A stretch of 64,000 nt of DNA, taken from the NCBI GenBank assembly GCA_034437795.1, contig DAOTTI010000137.1, forward strand, positions 1 through 64,000. The letters run 5' to 3'. How positions within the stretch are numbered: the first letter of the stretch is position 1; every line of letters starts with the position of its first letter. This DNA is from DAOTTI01 sp034437795 (GTDB lineage: Bacteria; Chloroflexota; UBA11872; UBA12225). This document shows positions 35,206 to 43,333 of the stretch, in pieces. The notes beneath the pieces were generated by a model. That model did no database searches and was not told the DNA's origin. It saw only the letters and a program-made list of their open reading frames with translations. The position numbers and the translations under genes are program-made.

Positions 35206-36018
35206 ATGCCAGACGAGGGAGCCATGCGATGGGTGCGTGATCCGCTCGGGCGCCTGCCCCAGCGCCCGCATTACGACGCCGACGAGTTGGATCAGGAATG
35301 CGAGGCACTGGTCAGCGCCTTCCTTCGCGCCCGCTATGGCCGTGTGGCCTACCCGCTGCGCACCGACGACCTCACCGTCCTGGTCGAGCAGGAGACGAGC
35401 GACCTGGATCTCTATGCCGATCTCTCGGCTGAAGGTGCCGAGACTGAGGGTGTGACTGAGTTCGTCGCTGGCGTCCGGCCCCGCGTGCGGATCACGCGGG
35501 CGCTCAGCGAAGACCCGGCCAGGGAGCACCGCCTGCGTACGACGCTAGCCCACGAGCTGGGCCACGTCCGCTTCCACGCCTTCCTCTGGGCGTCGACGGC
35601 GCCGGCCGGCATGGCGCGGCTGCCGGCCGGGCCGGCCGGCGGGGCAACGCTCCCCAATCCGCGTTGCCGGCGGCGCACCATCCTGGGCGCGACGCCCAGC
35701 GACTGGCTGGAGTGGCAGGCAGGGTACGCCTCCGGCGCCGTGCTGATGCCGGCTGGCGCGCTGGACCGGCTGGCACGGCAGGTCCTGCGCACGAGCCACC
35801 GATCGCTACCGCTCACGCCGGATACGGCGCGTGCCCAGGACCTGATCAGCGGGGTGCAGGCGGCGTTCAACGTCTCCCGCGAGGCGGCGCGAGTGCGCCT
35901 GGTCCAGCGCGGCTACGTCGCTGCGCCGGCCGGCCGGCGAGGGCCACGGGGCGCCGCCTATCCCCGCCGGCGCCATCGTTCCCCGGCGACCTGGCCTGCC
36001 GGCAGCGCCCTGCTCTAA
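35206..36018 (+). CDS. ImmA/IrrE-family metallo-endopeptidase
   Basis: 270 residues. Zinc motif HELGH at residues 116-120 within LRTTLAHELGHVRFHAFLW; a third candidate ligand, Glu169, lies in WLEWQAGYASGAVLMP, the normal family pattern (E..A..A..LLMP). The N-terminal part (about 20-110) resembles the usual domain before the protease helix. C-terminal ISGVQAAFNVSREAARVRL is the helical segment commonly found after it; a basic tail follows. The family member IrrE cleaves the XRE repressor DdrO under DNA damage, and ImmA cleaves ImmR. Cleavage of the adjacent XRE protein is the obvious hypothesis. An inner start (35224) with GAGGGA ahead is possible. Confidence 0.9.
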   Translation: MPDEGAMRWVRDPLGRLPQRPHYDADELDQECEALVSAFLRARYGRVAYPLRTDDLTVLVEQETSDLDLYADLSAEGAETEGVTEFVAGVRPRVRITRALSEDPAREHRLRTTLAHELGHVRFHAFLWASTAPAGMARLPAGPAGGATLPNPRCRRRTILGATPSDWLEWQAGYASGAVLMPAGALDRLARQVLRTSHRSLPLTPDTARAQDLISGVQAAFNVSREAARVRLVQRGYVAAPAGRRGPRGAAYPRRRHRSPATWPAGSALL

Positions 36019-36124
36019 GTATCCGCTGGCAGGTTCGTGTCGCCCTGTCCATCGATGCCCGGCCGTCCTGTCCCGCACGAACGTACCAGCGCCTACTTAG
36101 GTAGCGGGGCCGGGTTGAGTTAGG

Positions 36125-36262
36125 ATGCGGCGCCCTTACCCTAACCCTCTCCCATAGGGAGAGGAGGCGAGTAGCGAGTGCCGAGTAGCGAGTGCCGAGC
36201 CCTAACCCTCTCCCACAGGGAGACGGAATCAACGTCTCAAAGAACGTCTCAAAGGGAGAGGC
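36125..36262. repeat. Family A repeats with embedded heptamer repeats
   Basis: Two CCCTAACCCTCTCCCA-type units (about 36135-36165 and 36200-36228) separated by alternating heptamers AGTAGCG/AGTGCCG at 36169-36199. A short direct repeat of AACGTCTCAAAG follows. No gene lies in 36019-36402. Confidence 0.75.
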
Positions 36263-36361
36263 AACTCCGCGCGGGCCGTAGATGATACGGGCGAGAAGGG
36301 GAACGACGGGGCCGGCGCGGTGGCGCGAGATGTACCGTAGGACTGGCCGCGACGACGAAAT

Positions 36362-36387
36362 ATACGCTATTCTGCGGATTAGCGTAT
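36362..36387 (+). promoter_or_regulatory. Operator-like perfect 8-10-8 inverted repeat before the ABC operon
   Basis: Arms ATACGCTA and TAGCGTAT are exact reverse complements. The 10-bp spacer TTCTGCGGAT is identical to the one at the XRE gene start (34801-34810). It ends 15 bases before the first permease ATG (36403). TATTCT inside could be the -10 box. This shared site links the XRE/ImmA pair to the transporter operon. Confidence 0.65.
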
Positions 36388-36402
36388 CCCTGGAACGGAT
36401 GG

Positions 36403-37200
36403 ATGGCGGTGCGTCTCTACTGGGAAACCGGCAAGCGCCAGTTTCAGCAGCAGCTTGCCTACCGGACGGCCAACCTGGCGGGGCTGGTCACGAACGGCTT
36501 CTTCGGCTATCTGCGCGCCGCCATCCTGCTGGCGGCCTTCGCCGGCCACGACGCCCTGGGAGGCTATCAGGCTGCCGACATCGTCACCTATACCTGGGTT
36601 ACCCAGGGGCTGATCATGGTCGTCAGCCTGTGGGGCTGGAATGAGGTGGAGAAGACCATCCGTGACGGCAGCGTGGTGGCCGACCTGGCCAAGCCGTTCT
36701 CCTACCTGGGCTACTGGCTGGCGCGAGACTACGGGCGGCAGGCGTACTTCCTGCTCTTCCGCTGTCTCCCGATCCTGCTCCTTGGCCAGGTCTTGTTTGG
36801 CCTGCGGTGGCCAGAAGCGCCCCTGACCTGGCTGGCGGGCCTGGTCAGTGTCATCCTGGCGGTCACGGTCAGCTTCGCCTGGCGCTTCGCCCTCAACCTG
36901 CTGGCGTTCTGGACGATCGATGCACGGGGGATCAGCGCCCTGGCCGGCTCGGCCGTGCTCTTTCTCAGTGGCTTCGTGATCCCCATTCGCCTGTTCCCCG
37001 ACTGGCTGCGCCCCGTGGTGCTCGCGCTGCCGTTCGCCTCCATCATCCAGATCCCGTGTGACGTGTTCCTGGAGCGCTTTCAGGGCGCGGCGCTCCTGGG
37101 CGCACTGGGCCAGCAGGCGCTCTGGGCCGCGGTGATGCTCGGCGGCGCGCAGATGATGGTGGCGCTGGCCACGCGGCGCGTGATCACGCAGGGTGGCTGA
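36403..37200 (+). CDS. ABC-2 type transporter permease (first subunit)
   Basis: 265 residues with six predicted helices (e.g. ANLAGLVTNGFFGYLRAAIL, ITYTWV-like segment VTYTWVTQGLIMVVSLWGW, GISALAGSAVLFLSGFVIPI). The N-terminal YWETGKRQFQQQLAYRTANL is typical of the ABC2_membrane_6 family that works with a second permease and a NatA-like ATPase. Overlaps the second permease gene by 8 bases, so translation is probably coupled. Exporter of unknown substrate, likely drug, peptide or lipid. Confidence 0.88.
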   Translation: MAVRLYWETGKRQFQQQLAYRTANLAGLVTNGFFGYLRAAILLAAFAGHDALGGYQAADIVTYTWVTQGLIMVVSLWGWNEVEKTIRDGSVVADLAKPFSYLGYWLARDYGRQAYFLLFRCLPILLLGQVLFGLRWPEAPLTWLAGLVSVILAVTVSFAWRFALNLLAFWTIDARGISALAGSAVLFLSGFVIPIRLFPDWLRPVVLALPFASIIQIPCDVFLERFQGAALLGALGQQALWAAVMLGGAQMMVALATRRVITQGG

Positions 37201-38086
37201 GCGCATGGGGACGCTGCTCGACGCACTGCACCGTCCGCAGGACGGAAGCGAGGTGGCTGAGCGCGTGGGGACCCTGCGCCGGCTGGCGGCCGACCTCGAC
37301 CTCTACCGGCGTCTCGCCGGCGCCTACGTGCGCAGCGAGATGCAGTACAAGGTCTCGTTCTTCTGCCGGTTCTGGGCGGCCTTCCTGGGGAACATCATCG
37401 ACTTTGCTGCCCTGGCAGTCATCCTGAGCCGCATCGAGCGCCTGGCCGGCTGGTCGCTGGGCGAGGTGGCCCTGCTGTACGGGCTCTCCGCCGTCTGCTT
37501 CTCCGTTGCCGAGATGCTGGCGGGGGCGCTCGACGACTTCGACCAGCTGGTTCAGGGGGGCGGGTTCGACCGCCTGCTTATCCGCCCGCTGGGCACCCTG
37601 TTCCAGGCCATGACGGAGGGCTTCAGCCTGCGCCGGCTGGGGCGGATGTCTCAAGGCCCGCTGGTGCTGTTCATCGCCCAGCGCGAGCTGGCGATCCACT
37701 GGACGCCGGACAAGGCGCTGGTGCTCCTCGTGGCCCTCGCCAGCGGGGTCACCATCTTCTTCTCGATCTTCGTCCTGGGGGCGGTCTTCTGTTTCTGGAT
37801 CGTCCAGGCCAAGGAGGCGACACACGTCTTCACCTACGGGGGCGACTTCCTGGCCAGCTATCCGCTAGACGTGTATCGGGGCTGGCTGCGGCACTTCGTC
37901 ACCTTCGTCGTGCCCCTGGCCTTCGTCAACTATTACCCGGCGCTGTACCTCCTGGAGCGGCCGGACCCGCTCGGCCTGCCGCCCTGGACGCGCCTGCTGT
38001 CTCCCGTCGTCGCCGCGCTGATGGCCCTGCTGGCGTGGCGCGCCTGGAGCGCGGGCGTACGCCACTACCAGAGCACGGGGACGTAA
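37193..38086 (+). CDS. ABC-2 type transporter permease (second subunit)
   Basis: 297 residues, six predicted helices from about residue 55 (e.g. FAALAVILSRIERLAG, VALLYGLSAVCFSVAEML, ALVLLVALASGVTIFFSIFV). LDDFDQLVQGGGFDRLLIRPLGTL is the loop typical of ABC2_membrane_6 partners. The N-terminus holds a near-duplicate, MAERMGTL and VAERVGTL, 20 residues apart, produced by a 24-bp direct repeat with 60-bp period (37193 and 37253). The second copy could also serve as the true start. Confidence 0.88.
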   Translation: MAERMGTLLDALHRPQDGSEVAERVGTLRRLAADLDLYRRLAGAYVRSEMQYKVSFFCRFWAAFLGNIIDFAALAVILSRIERLAGWSLGEVALLYGLSAVCFSVAEMLAGALDDFDQLVQGGGFDRLLIRPLGTLFQAMTEGFSLRRLGRMSQGPLVLFIAQRELAIHWTPDKALVLLVALASGVTIFFSIFVLGAVFCFWIVQAKEATHVFTYGGDFLASYPLDVYRGWLRHFVTFVVPLAFVNYYPALYLLERPDPLGLPPWTRLLSPVVAALMALLAWRAWSAGVRHYQSTGT

Positions 38087-38087
38087 G

Positions 38088-39077
38088 GTGCCACCCGTCA
38101 TCCGCGTGGAAGCGCTTTCCAAGACGTTCCGTGTGGCGCGCCACCATCGTGGCGCGCTGGGCGCCATCCGCAACCTCTTCGAGCGCCGCTACACCGAGGT
38201 GCGGGCGGTGGCCGGCATTACGTTCTCTGTCGAGCGGGGCGAGATCGTCGGCTGCCTGGGCCCGAACGGCGCCGGCAAATCCACCACGATCAAGATGCTC
38301 ACTGGCATCCTGGTCCCCAGCGGTGGGCGGGTGGAGGTGCTGGGGATGGAGCCCTGGCGGCGGCGCAAGGAGGTGGCCAGGCGCATCGGCGTCGTCTTTG
38401 GCCAGCGCACGCAGTTGTGGTGGGACCTGCCCTTGATCGAGTCCTTCGACCTGCTGCGCTACATCTACCGCGTGCCCGCCGCGCGCTACGCGCAGAACCT
38501 GGATACCTTCCGCGCGCTGCTGGACCTCGATCCCTTCCTGAGTACGCCGGTGCGACAGCTCTCGCTCGGGCAGCGGATGCGGGGCGACCTGGCAGCCGCC
38601 TTACTCCACGATCCCGAGATCCTGTGTCTGGACGAACCGACCATTGGGCTGGATGTGGTGGCCAAGCACCGCATCCGCGAGTTCCTGCGCACGCTCAATC
38701 GCGAGCGGCGGGTGACCATCCTGCTCACGACGCACGATATGGCCGACGTGGAGCAACTCTGCTCGCGCATCCTGATCATCGACCACGGCAAGCTGCTTTA
38801 CGATGGGGGATTGGAGCAGATCCGCGACCGGTTTGGCGGGGAGCGCACGCTGGTGGTCGACCTGGCGGAGAACGGGGTGGACGGCCCCCTGGAGGTGCCG
38901 CCGGCGCGCGAGGTGCGAGCCGATGGCCCGCGGCGCTGGCTCCGCTTCCACCGCGCGGAGGTCTCCGCCGCCGACCTGATCGCCGCCGTGGCTGGCCGCT
39001 ACCGGCTGCAGGACCTGACCATCGAGGAGCCGGCGATTGAGGAGATTGTGCGCCGGATCTACGAGGAGGGCCTGTAG
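38088..39077 (+). CDS. ABC transporter ATP-binding protein (ABC-2 exporter)
   Basis: 329 residues from GTG 38088. Walker A GPNGAGKST (about residues 60-68), Q-loop VVFGQRTQLWWDLPL, signature LSLGQRMRGDLAAAL, Walker B ILCLDEPTIGLD and H-loop LLTTHDMADVEQLC. The C-terminal 85 residues (VVDLAENGVDG to the end) form the extra domain seen in NatA/drug exporter ATPases. One base separates it from the second permease gene; the three genes form one operon. Confidence 0.95.
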   Translation: MPPVIRVEALSKTFRVARHHRGALGAIRNLFERRYTEVRAVAGITFSVERGEIVGCLGPNGAGKSTTIKMLTGILVPSGGRVEVLGMEPWRRRKEVARRIGVVFGQRTQLWWDLPLIESFDLLRYIYRVPAARYAQNLDTFRALLDLDPFLSTPVRQLSLGQRMRGDLAAALLHDPEILCLDEPTIGLDVVAKHRIREFLRTLNRERRVTILLTTHDMADVEQLCSRILIIDHGKLLYDGGLEQIRDRFGGERTLVVDLAENGVDGPLEVPPAREVRADGPRRWLRFHRAEVSAADLIAAVAGRYRLQDLTIEEPAIEEIVRRIYEEGL

Positions 39078-39143
39078 CGCTCTCACGTCCAGGTCCGGCG
39101 GCGGCGCGGCGGTAAGGGGGCGAGGCGCAGGCCGTGCCGACCG

Positions 39144-39704
39144 TCAGGCGTTGCGCTGCTCCAGGTCCGAGCTACTCCCGGCCACGCCGTAGCCGATCTG
39201 CTCCGGGCGGCGGTTGTCCACGTTGTAGGCGCCGTGCTTACGCAGAATGGCCCAGGCGTCGGCGTGGCGGCCGTCTACCTTCACCGTCACCAGGGTGCTG
39301 CCACCCTTCACCTCCTGGGCATACCAGCGGGCCTCTTCTTCCGGAATGCCCATCCCGGCTAGGGCCCCGGCGATGGCGCCCAGGCCGGCGCCAAGCACTG
39401 CGCCCGTCAAGGCACTGGCCAGCGCCCCCGCGACGATGAATGGCCCCACGCCCGGGATCAGGAGCGAACCGGCGCCCGCCACCCAGCCGGCGACCGCGCC
39501 GAGTAAGCCCCCGGCCACGGCGCCCGTCGTCGCGCCCGCCGTGACCGGCGCCTGCTCGTCCACCGGCAAGGTCTCGTCGGGGTGCTGGGCCAGGATACTG
39601 ACGTCCTGGCCGGCAAATCCCGCCTCCCGCAGGGCGTGCAGCGCCTCTTCCGCGTCAGACCGGGCGCGGAACAGACCCACTACGACAGTTCGGTCGCTTG
39701 CCAT
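39144..39704 (-). CDS. General stress protein 17M-like, glycine-rich membrane-interacting protein
   Basis: 186 residues. The start VVVGLFRARSDAEEALHALREAGFAGQDVSIL is the GS17M/DUF1269-type ferredoxin-like fold for residue pairs at the N- and C-terminal ends. The middle (about 60-125) is a Gly/Ala-rich stretch with two GAVAGGLLGAVAGWVAGAG-like hydrophobic blocks, common in low-temperature and stress-induced proteins. The ATG at 39704 has GGAGGAA upstream. Function unknown, probably envelope-associated stress. Confidence 0.82.
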   Translation of the reverse strand: MASDRTVVVGLFRARSDAEEALHALREAGFAGQDVSILAQHPDETLPVDEQAPVTAGATTGAVAGGLLGAVAGWVAGAGSLLIPGVGPFIVAGALASALTGAVLGAGLGAIAGALAGMGIPEEEARWYAQEVKGGSTLVTVKVDGRHADAWAILRKHGAYNVDNRRPEQIGYGVAGSSSDLEQRNA

Positions 39705-39825
39705 CGGCGTTCCTCCAGCAATCACGCCCGCGGCGCCCCACTGGCGCCGCGCCGCCTGTAGCTGCAGGTGCAGGTTGCGTGCCTGAGAGGCCCGCATCGC
39801 GAGCCTAGCTTCTTCACCCGTGGAG

Positions 39826-39890
39826 CCCTCACCCTGGCCCTCTCCCTTTTGGGAGACGGGACCCGTCGCTGGCCGGGAAGGAACCAGGTT
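39826..39890. repeat. Family A palindromic repeat with tail
   Basis: GGAGCCCTCACCCTGGCC lead-in, CTCTCCCTTTTGGGAGACGGG hairpin, then a tail CGCTGGCCGGGAAGGAACC, similar to CGCTGGCCGTGAAGGATCC at the end of the 6729-7022 block. Otherwise the gap 39705-40020 is empty. Confidence 0.7.
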
Positions 39891-40020
39891 CGCTCAGATG
39901 ATGTGGATGCCAGCGCTCCGTGCACGCCGCGCGGGGCGGGCTGCTTTGCGCCCGGCTGGCGGGCTCGCCGTTTCGGTCGGCGGCGCCGGCCGCCGTGCGT
40001 GATCAGGTAGGCTTCTGTCA

Positions 40021-41490
40021 GTGAGCAGCTTGGTCGAGCCAGCGGGGGCCGTGAGCAGTGCGCCCCCGGCCATGGGCGCCGGTCGTCCCCAGCGCACCGC
40101 CATCCTGGGAGGCGGGGCGCTGGGGCTGACGGTCGCGTTGCGCCTGGCGCAGCAGGGCCAGCCGGTCGTGGTGCTGGAGCGAGAGCCAGTGGCCGGCGGC
40201 CTGGCGGCGGGGTTCCAGCCGGCGCCCGAGCTGCCCGACGGCGGGCCATTTCTCGAGAAGTTCTACCACCATCTCTTCCGTTCCGATACTGCCATTACCG
40301 CGCTGATCGAGGAACTCGGTCTGGGCTCGCGCCTAGTGTGGCCGAGGCCGGTCAACGCCTTGCTGTGGCAGGGGCGTATCTGGCAGCCGTACACCTTGAC
40401 CGGGCTGCTGCGCTTTGCGCCGCTGCCGCTGGCGGACCGCCTGCGCATGGGCGTCGTCCTGGCCTATCTCAAGGCCCAGCGCAACTACCGGCAGTTCGAA
40501 GGGCAGACGGCGCACCACTGGCTGCGCCGGTGGATGGGAGCGCGCGCCTATGACCTGTTCTGGGCGCCCCTGCTGCGCGCCAAGTTCGGCGACCGGTACG
40601 ACCAGGTGGCGATGCCCTGGTTCTGGGCGCGCATCCATTACCGCAGCTTTGCCCTTGGCTACCTGAAGGGAGGGTTCCAGACCCTGTACGACGCCCTGGT
40701 GGCGGAGATCCGCCGCCTGGGCGGGGAGGTGCTGCTGGGGCAGGAGGTGGTCGCGGTGCGCCATGACCCGCCTCGCTCGGACGGCGCCGGCGCCGCGGGC
40801 CGGTCGGAGCAAAGCCAGTCGGAGGAGGGGCAGTGGCTGGTCACCTGGCGCGACGTCGCGCAGTGTCCGCGGGCCGGCTGTGGTCAGGAGACCCGGCGCT
40901 TTGTCCGCGTGGTCTCCACCCTGCCGGTGCGCCTGACCATCCGCCTGGCGCCGCAGCTGCCGGAAGACTACCGCCGGCGCTACGACTGGGGCGAGGCCTA
41001 CGGGGCGCACTGCCTGGTGCTGGCCCTGGATCGCGCGCTCCTGCCTCGGCCGGTGTACTGGCTGAACGTCAACGATCCCGGGTATCCGTTCCTGGTGGTG
41101 GTGGAGCACACCCATTATCTGCCTGCGGAGGAGTACGGCGGGCGCCATCTCGTCTACCTGGGCAACTACCTGCCCATGGACCACCCGCTCTTCCAGATGA
41201 CCAAGAAGGAGGTGCTGGCCGAGTTCCTGCCGGCCCTGCGCCGTCTCAACCCGGCCTTCAGCGAGGACTGGGTCCGCGAGAGCTGGTCGTTCAGCGCGCC
41301 CTACGCCCAGCCGATCGTGACCCGCGACTATGCGCAACACATCCCGCCGCTGAAGGCGCCCCTGCCTGGCCTGTGGATCGGGAGCATGTTCCAGGTGTAC
41401 CCGCAGGACCGCGGGCAGAACTACTCGGTCGCCCTGGCCAATCGGCTGGCGCGGGCGATCCTGGACGAGGGGCAGGCAGCTCGCAGGTAA
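40021..41490 (+). CDS. FAD-dependent amine-oxidase-fold oxidoreductase
   Basis: 489 residues. FAD Rossmann motif RTAILGGGALGLTVALRLAQQGQPVVVLE (in parts, about residues 26-54) followed by GGLAAGF. The FAD-binding C-terminus PLPGLWIGSMFQVYPQDRGQNYSVALANRLA fits the protoporphyrinogen-oxidase/UDP-galactopyranose mutase-like group. FWAPLLRAKFGDRYDQVAM is typical of uncharacterised sugar- or polyprenol-related members. The substrate is unknown. Start GTG at 40021. A small membrane protein gene follows within 12 bases. Confidence 0.85.
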   Translation: MSSLVEPAGAVSSAPPAMGAGRPQRTAILGGGALGLTVALRLAQQGQPVVVLEREPVAGGLAAGFQPAPELPDGGPFLEKFYHHLFRSDTAITALIEELGLGSRLVWPRPVNALLWQGRIWQPYTLTGLLRFAPLPLADRLRMGVVLAYLKAQRNYRQFEGQTAHHWLRRWMGARAYDLFWAPLLRAKFGDRYDQVAMPWFWARIHYRSFALGYLKGGFQTLYDALVAEIRRLGGEVLLGQEVVAVRHDPPRSDGAGAAGRSEQSQSEEGQWLVTWRDVAQCPRAGCGQETRRFVRVVSTLPVRLTIRLAPQLPEDYRRRYDWGEAYGAHCLVLALDRALLPRPVYWLNVNDPGYPFLVVVEHTHYLPAEEYGGRHLVYLGNYLPMDHPLFQMTKKEVLAEFLPALRRLNPAFSEDWVRESWSFSAPYAQPIVTRDYAQHIPPLKAPLPGLWIGSMFQVYPQDRGQNYSVALANRLARAILDEGQAARR

Positions 41491-41502
41491 GGGCATCCAC
41501 AC

Positions 41503-41889
41503 GTGCTTCCACCCCATCACGCCATGCTGGCGGCGACGGCCGCCGTACCGCTGGCCGGCCGCGGCTGGCGCCGGCTCGACCTGGCCACGTTCCTGGCCGG
41601 GGCGGTGCTGATCGACATCGACCATTACCTGGGCTATGTCTGGGAGACGGGCGATTTCTCCCTGCTCCGCGCGTACCGCTACCATCGCGACCAGTATCGC
41701 CGGCCGCGCCGCTGGCGTTTCCAGCCCCACTGGCCGCCGCTGGGGATCCACCGCATGCGCCTCTTTCACTCCGTCCCGGTCCTGGCCGGCGTCTTTGCGC
41801 TCAGCCTGGTCTGGCCTCGCCTGCGCCCGCTGGCCTGGGGCATGCTCCTGCACCGCGCGCAGGACGAAGCCTGGGGCATGTTCGAGTAA
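41503..41889 (+). CDS. Small membrane protein with metal-hydrolase-like motif
   Basis: 128 residues. A His near the N-terminus (LPPHHAMLAATAAVPL), then AGAVLIDIDHYLGYVWE with paired Asp and His, then MRLFHSVPVLAGVFALSL and LLHRAQDEAWGMFE with His and Asp. This His/Asp spacing recalls inner-membrane metal-dependent hydrolases (YdjM/DUF457-like), but that match is from memory only. Start GTG at 41503. Likely co-transcribed with the preceding FAD oxidoreductase gene. Confidence 0.7.
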   Translation: MLPPHHAMLAATAAVPLAGRGWRRLDLATFLAGAVLIDIDHYLGYVWETGDFSLLRAYRYHRDQYRRPRRWRFQPHWPPLGIHRMRLFHSVPVLAGVFALSLVWPRLRPLAWGMLLHRAQDEAWGMFE

Positions 41890-42038
41890 TGTCTCGGCTC
41901 TTGTGCGGCGCTCGTGCGGGCTGGCAGATGCTGCACGAGGCCGTGGCAGGTTGGGGGAGGCCGGCCATGGGCTGCGCGGTCCGGACGCGGTGGCATTGTT
42001 GCGCGCCCTGTCGCACCCCCGAGGAGGCCAGGTGAGCG

Positions 42039-43247
42039 ATGCGGATCGAACGGATAGAGGTCGTGGCGGTGCGCGTCAGCCCGCCTCCGGAGCAGGCGGC
42101 GCTGCGCGCCCTTAGGGGCGAATGGATCCTGGTCGCCATCCATAGCGAGATTGGCCTTGCAGGGTACGGCGAGGCGACCCACTCCGGGGACGACCAGGCC
42201 GTGTCGGCGCTCATTCGCCAGGCCGGCGCACGCCACCTCGCGGGCTGGGAGCTGTCGCTGGACGGCGAGCCGCAGCTCGCCCGCCACGGCGTTCGGCCTC
42301 GGCCGGCCGCGCACTGGCTTGAGACCGTGTTTGCGCCCGGTGGCGGGCGCGTTGCGGCCACGGCCCTGAGCGCGATGGAGCAGGCGTTGTGGGACCTGGC
42401 GGCGCGAGGCGCCGGCCGGCCGCTGCACGTGGCGCTGGCTCAGCCAGGGGAGCGCCGCGCGGCTGGCGCACCGGCGGCGGTCCCGCTTTACGCCACCCTC
42501 AACCGCGGGATCTTCGACCGCACGCCGGAAGGCTTTGCCGCGGCCGCGCGGCGCGCCGTGGCGGAAGGCTTTCGAGCGGTGAAGTGCGCGCCCTTTGACG
42601 GCGTGGCGCGCGGCGGGGGCCCGAGCGCTGAGCGAGAAGCCGCGGTTGCGGTGGGGCTGGAACGGGTGGCCGCCGTGCGGGAGGCGATCGGTGCTGCGGT
42701 CGAGCTGATGGTGGACTGCCACGGCCGCTTCAGTGAAGGGGAGGCCGTCCAGGTGGCGCGGCGCCTGGAGCCGTTCCGGCTGCGCTGGCTGGAGGAGCCG
42801 GTGCCGTTCGACCCCGATCCCGCGCCCCTGGCCCGAGTGCGCCGGATGGCGCCCATGCCCATCGCGGCCGGCGAGCTGCTCTTTGGCGTCGAGGGGTTCC
42901 GCCCCCTGCTTGAGCACGGCGCCGCGGATGTGATCATGCCCGACGTCAAGCACTGCGGCGGCCTGGCAGCGGCGCACGCCATCGCCGGCCTGGCCGCCGA
43001 CTACGGGGTGGCGGTCGCGCCCCACAATCCGAGCGGCCCTCTCTCCACCCTGGCCAGCGCGCACCTGTGCGCCGCCCTGGCCAATGCCCCCCTGCTCGAA
43101 TACGCCTGGGGTGAGGTCCCCTGGCGGGCCAGCCTGTTGCGGCCGCCGGAGCGGGTCGCCGGCGGGGCGCTCCACCTGCCGGCCGGCCCCGGCCTCGGGG
43201 CGGCGGTCGATGGCACGGTGCTCGCGGCGCGCCGCGCCGAGGGCTGA
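42039..43247 (+). CDS. Enolase-superfamily (mandelate racemase/muconate-lactonizing) enzyme
   Basis: 402 residues. N-terminal cap MRIERIEVVAVRV; barrel with metal ligands Asp in ELMVDCHGRF, Glu in RWLEEPVPF and Glu in IAAGELLFG; then VIMPDVKHCGGL and a catalytic His in VAVAPHNPSGPL. The lysine motif reads AVKCAP rather than KxK. The pattern suits galactonate/gluconate dehydratase-type members. It probably dehydrates a sugar acid; the substrate is unknown. ATG at 42039 with a weak RBS (GAGGAGGCC further up). Confidence 0.88.
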   Translation: MRIERIEVVAVRVSPPPEQAALRALRGEWILVAIHSEIGLAGYGEATHSGDDQAVSALIRQAGARHLAGWELSLDGEPQLARHGVRPRPAAHWLETVFAPGGGRVAATALSAMEQALWDLAARGAGRPLHVALAQPGERRAAGAPAAVPLYATLNRGIFDRTPEGFAAAARRAVAEGFRAVKCAPFDGVARGGGPSAEREAAVAVGLERVAAVREAIGAAVELMVDCHGRFSEGEAVQVARRLEPFRLRWLEEPVPFDPDPAPLARVRRMAPMPIAAGELLFGVEGFRPLLEHGAADVIMPDVKHCGGLAAAHAIAGLAADYGVAVAPHNPSGPLSTLASAHLCAALANAPLLEYAWGEVPWRASLLRPPERVAGGALHLPAGPGLGAAVDGTVLAARRAEG

Positions 43248-43333
43248 GGGCCGCGTGGCGTGGCCGTCGCCGGCCCAACGGGCTCTCACCGCACCGTTCC
43301 CATGCGTCGCCGGTTACGGGCGATACTGTAGCT

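Noticed and set aside
41766..43289. 507-residue minus-strand frame
   Set aside because: Antisense shadow of the enolase-superfamily gene, which has all its catalytic motifs on the plus strand.
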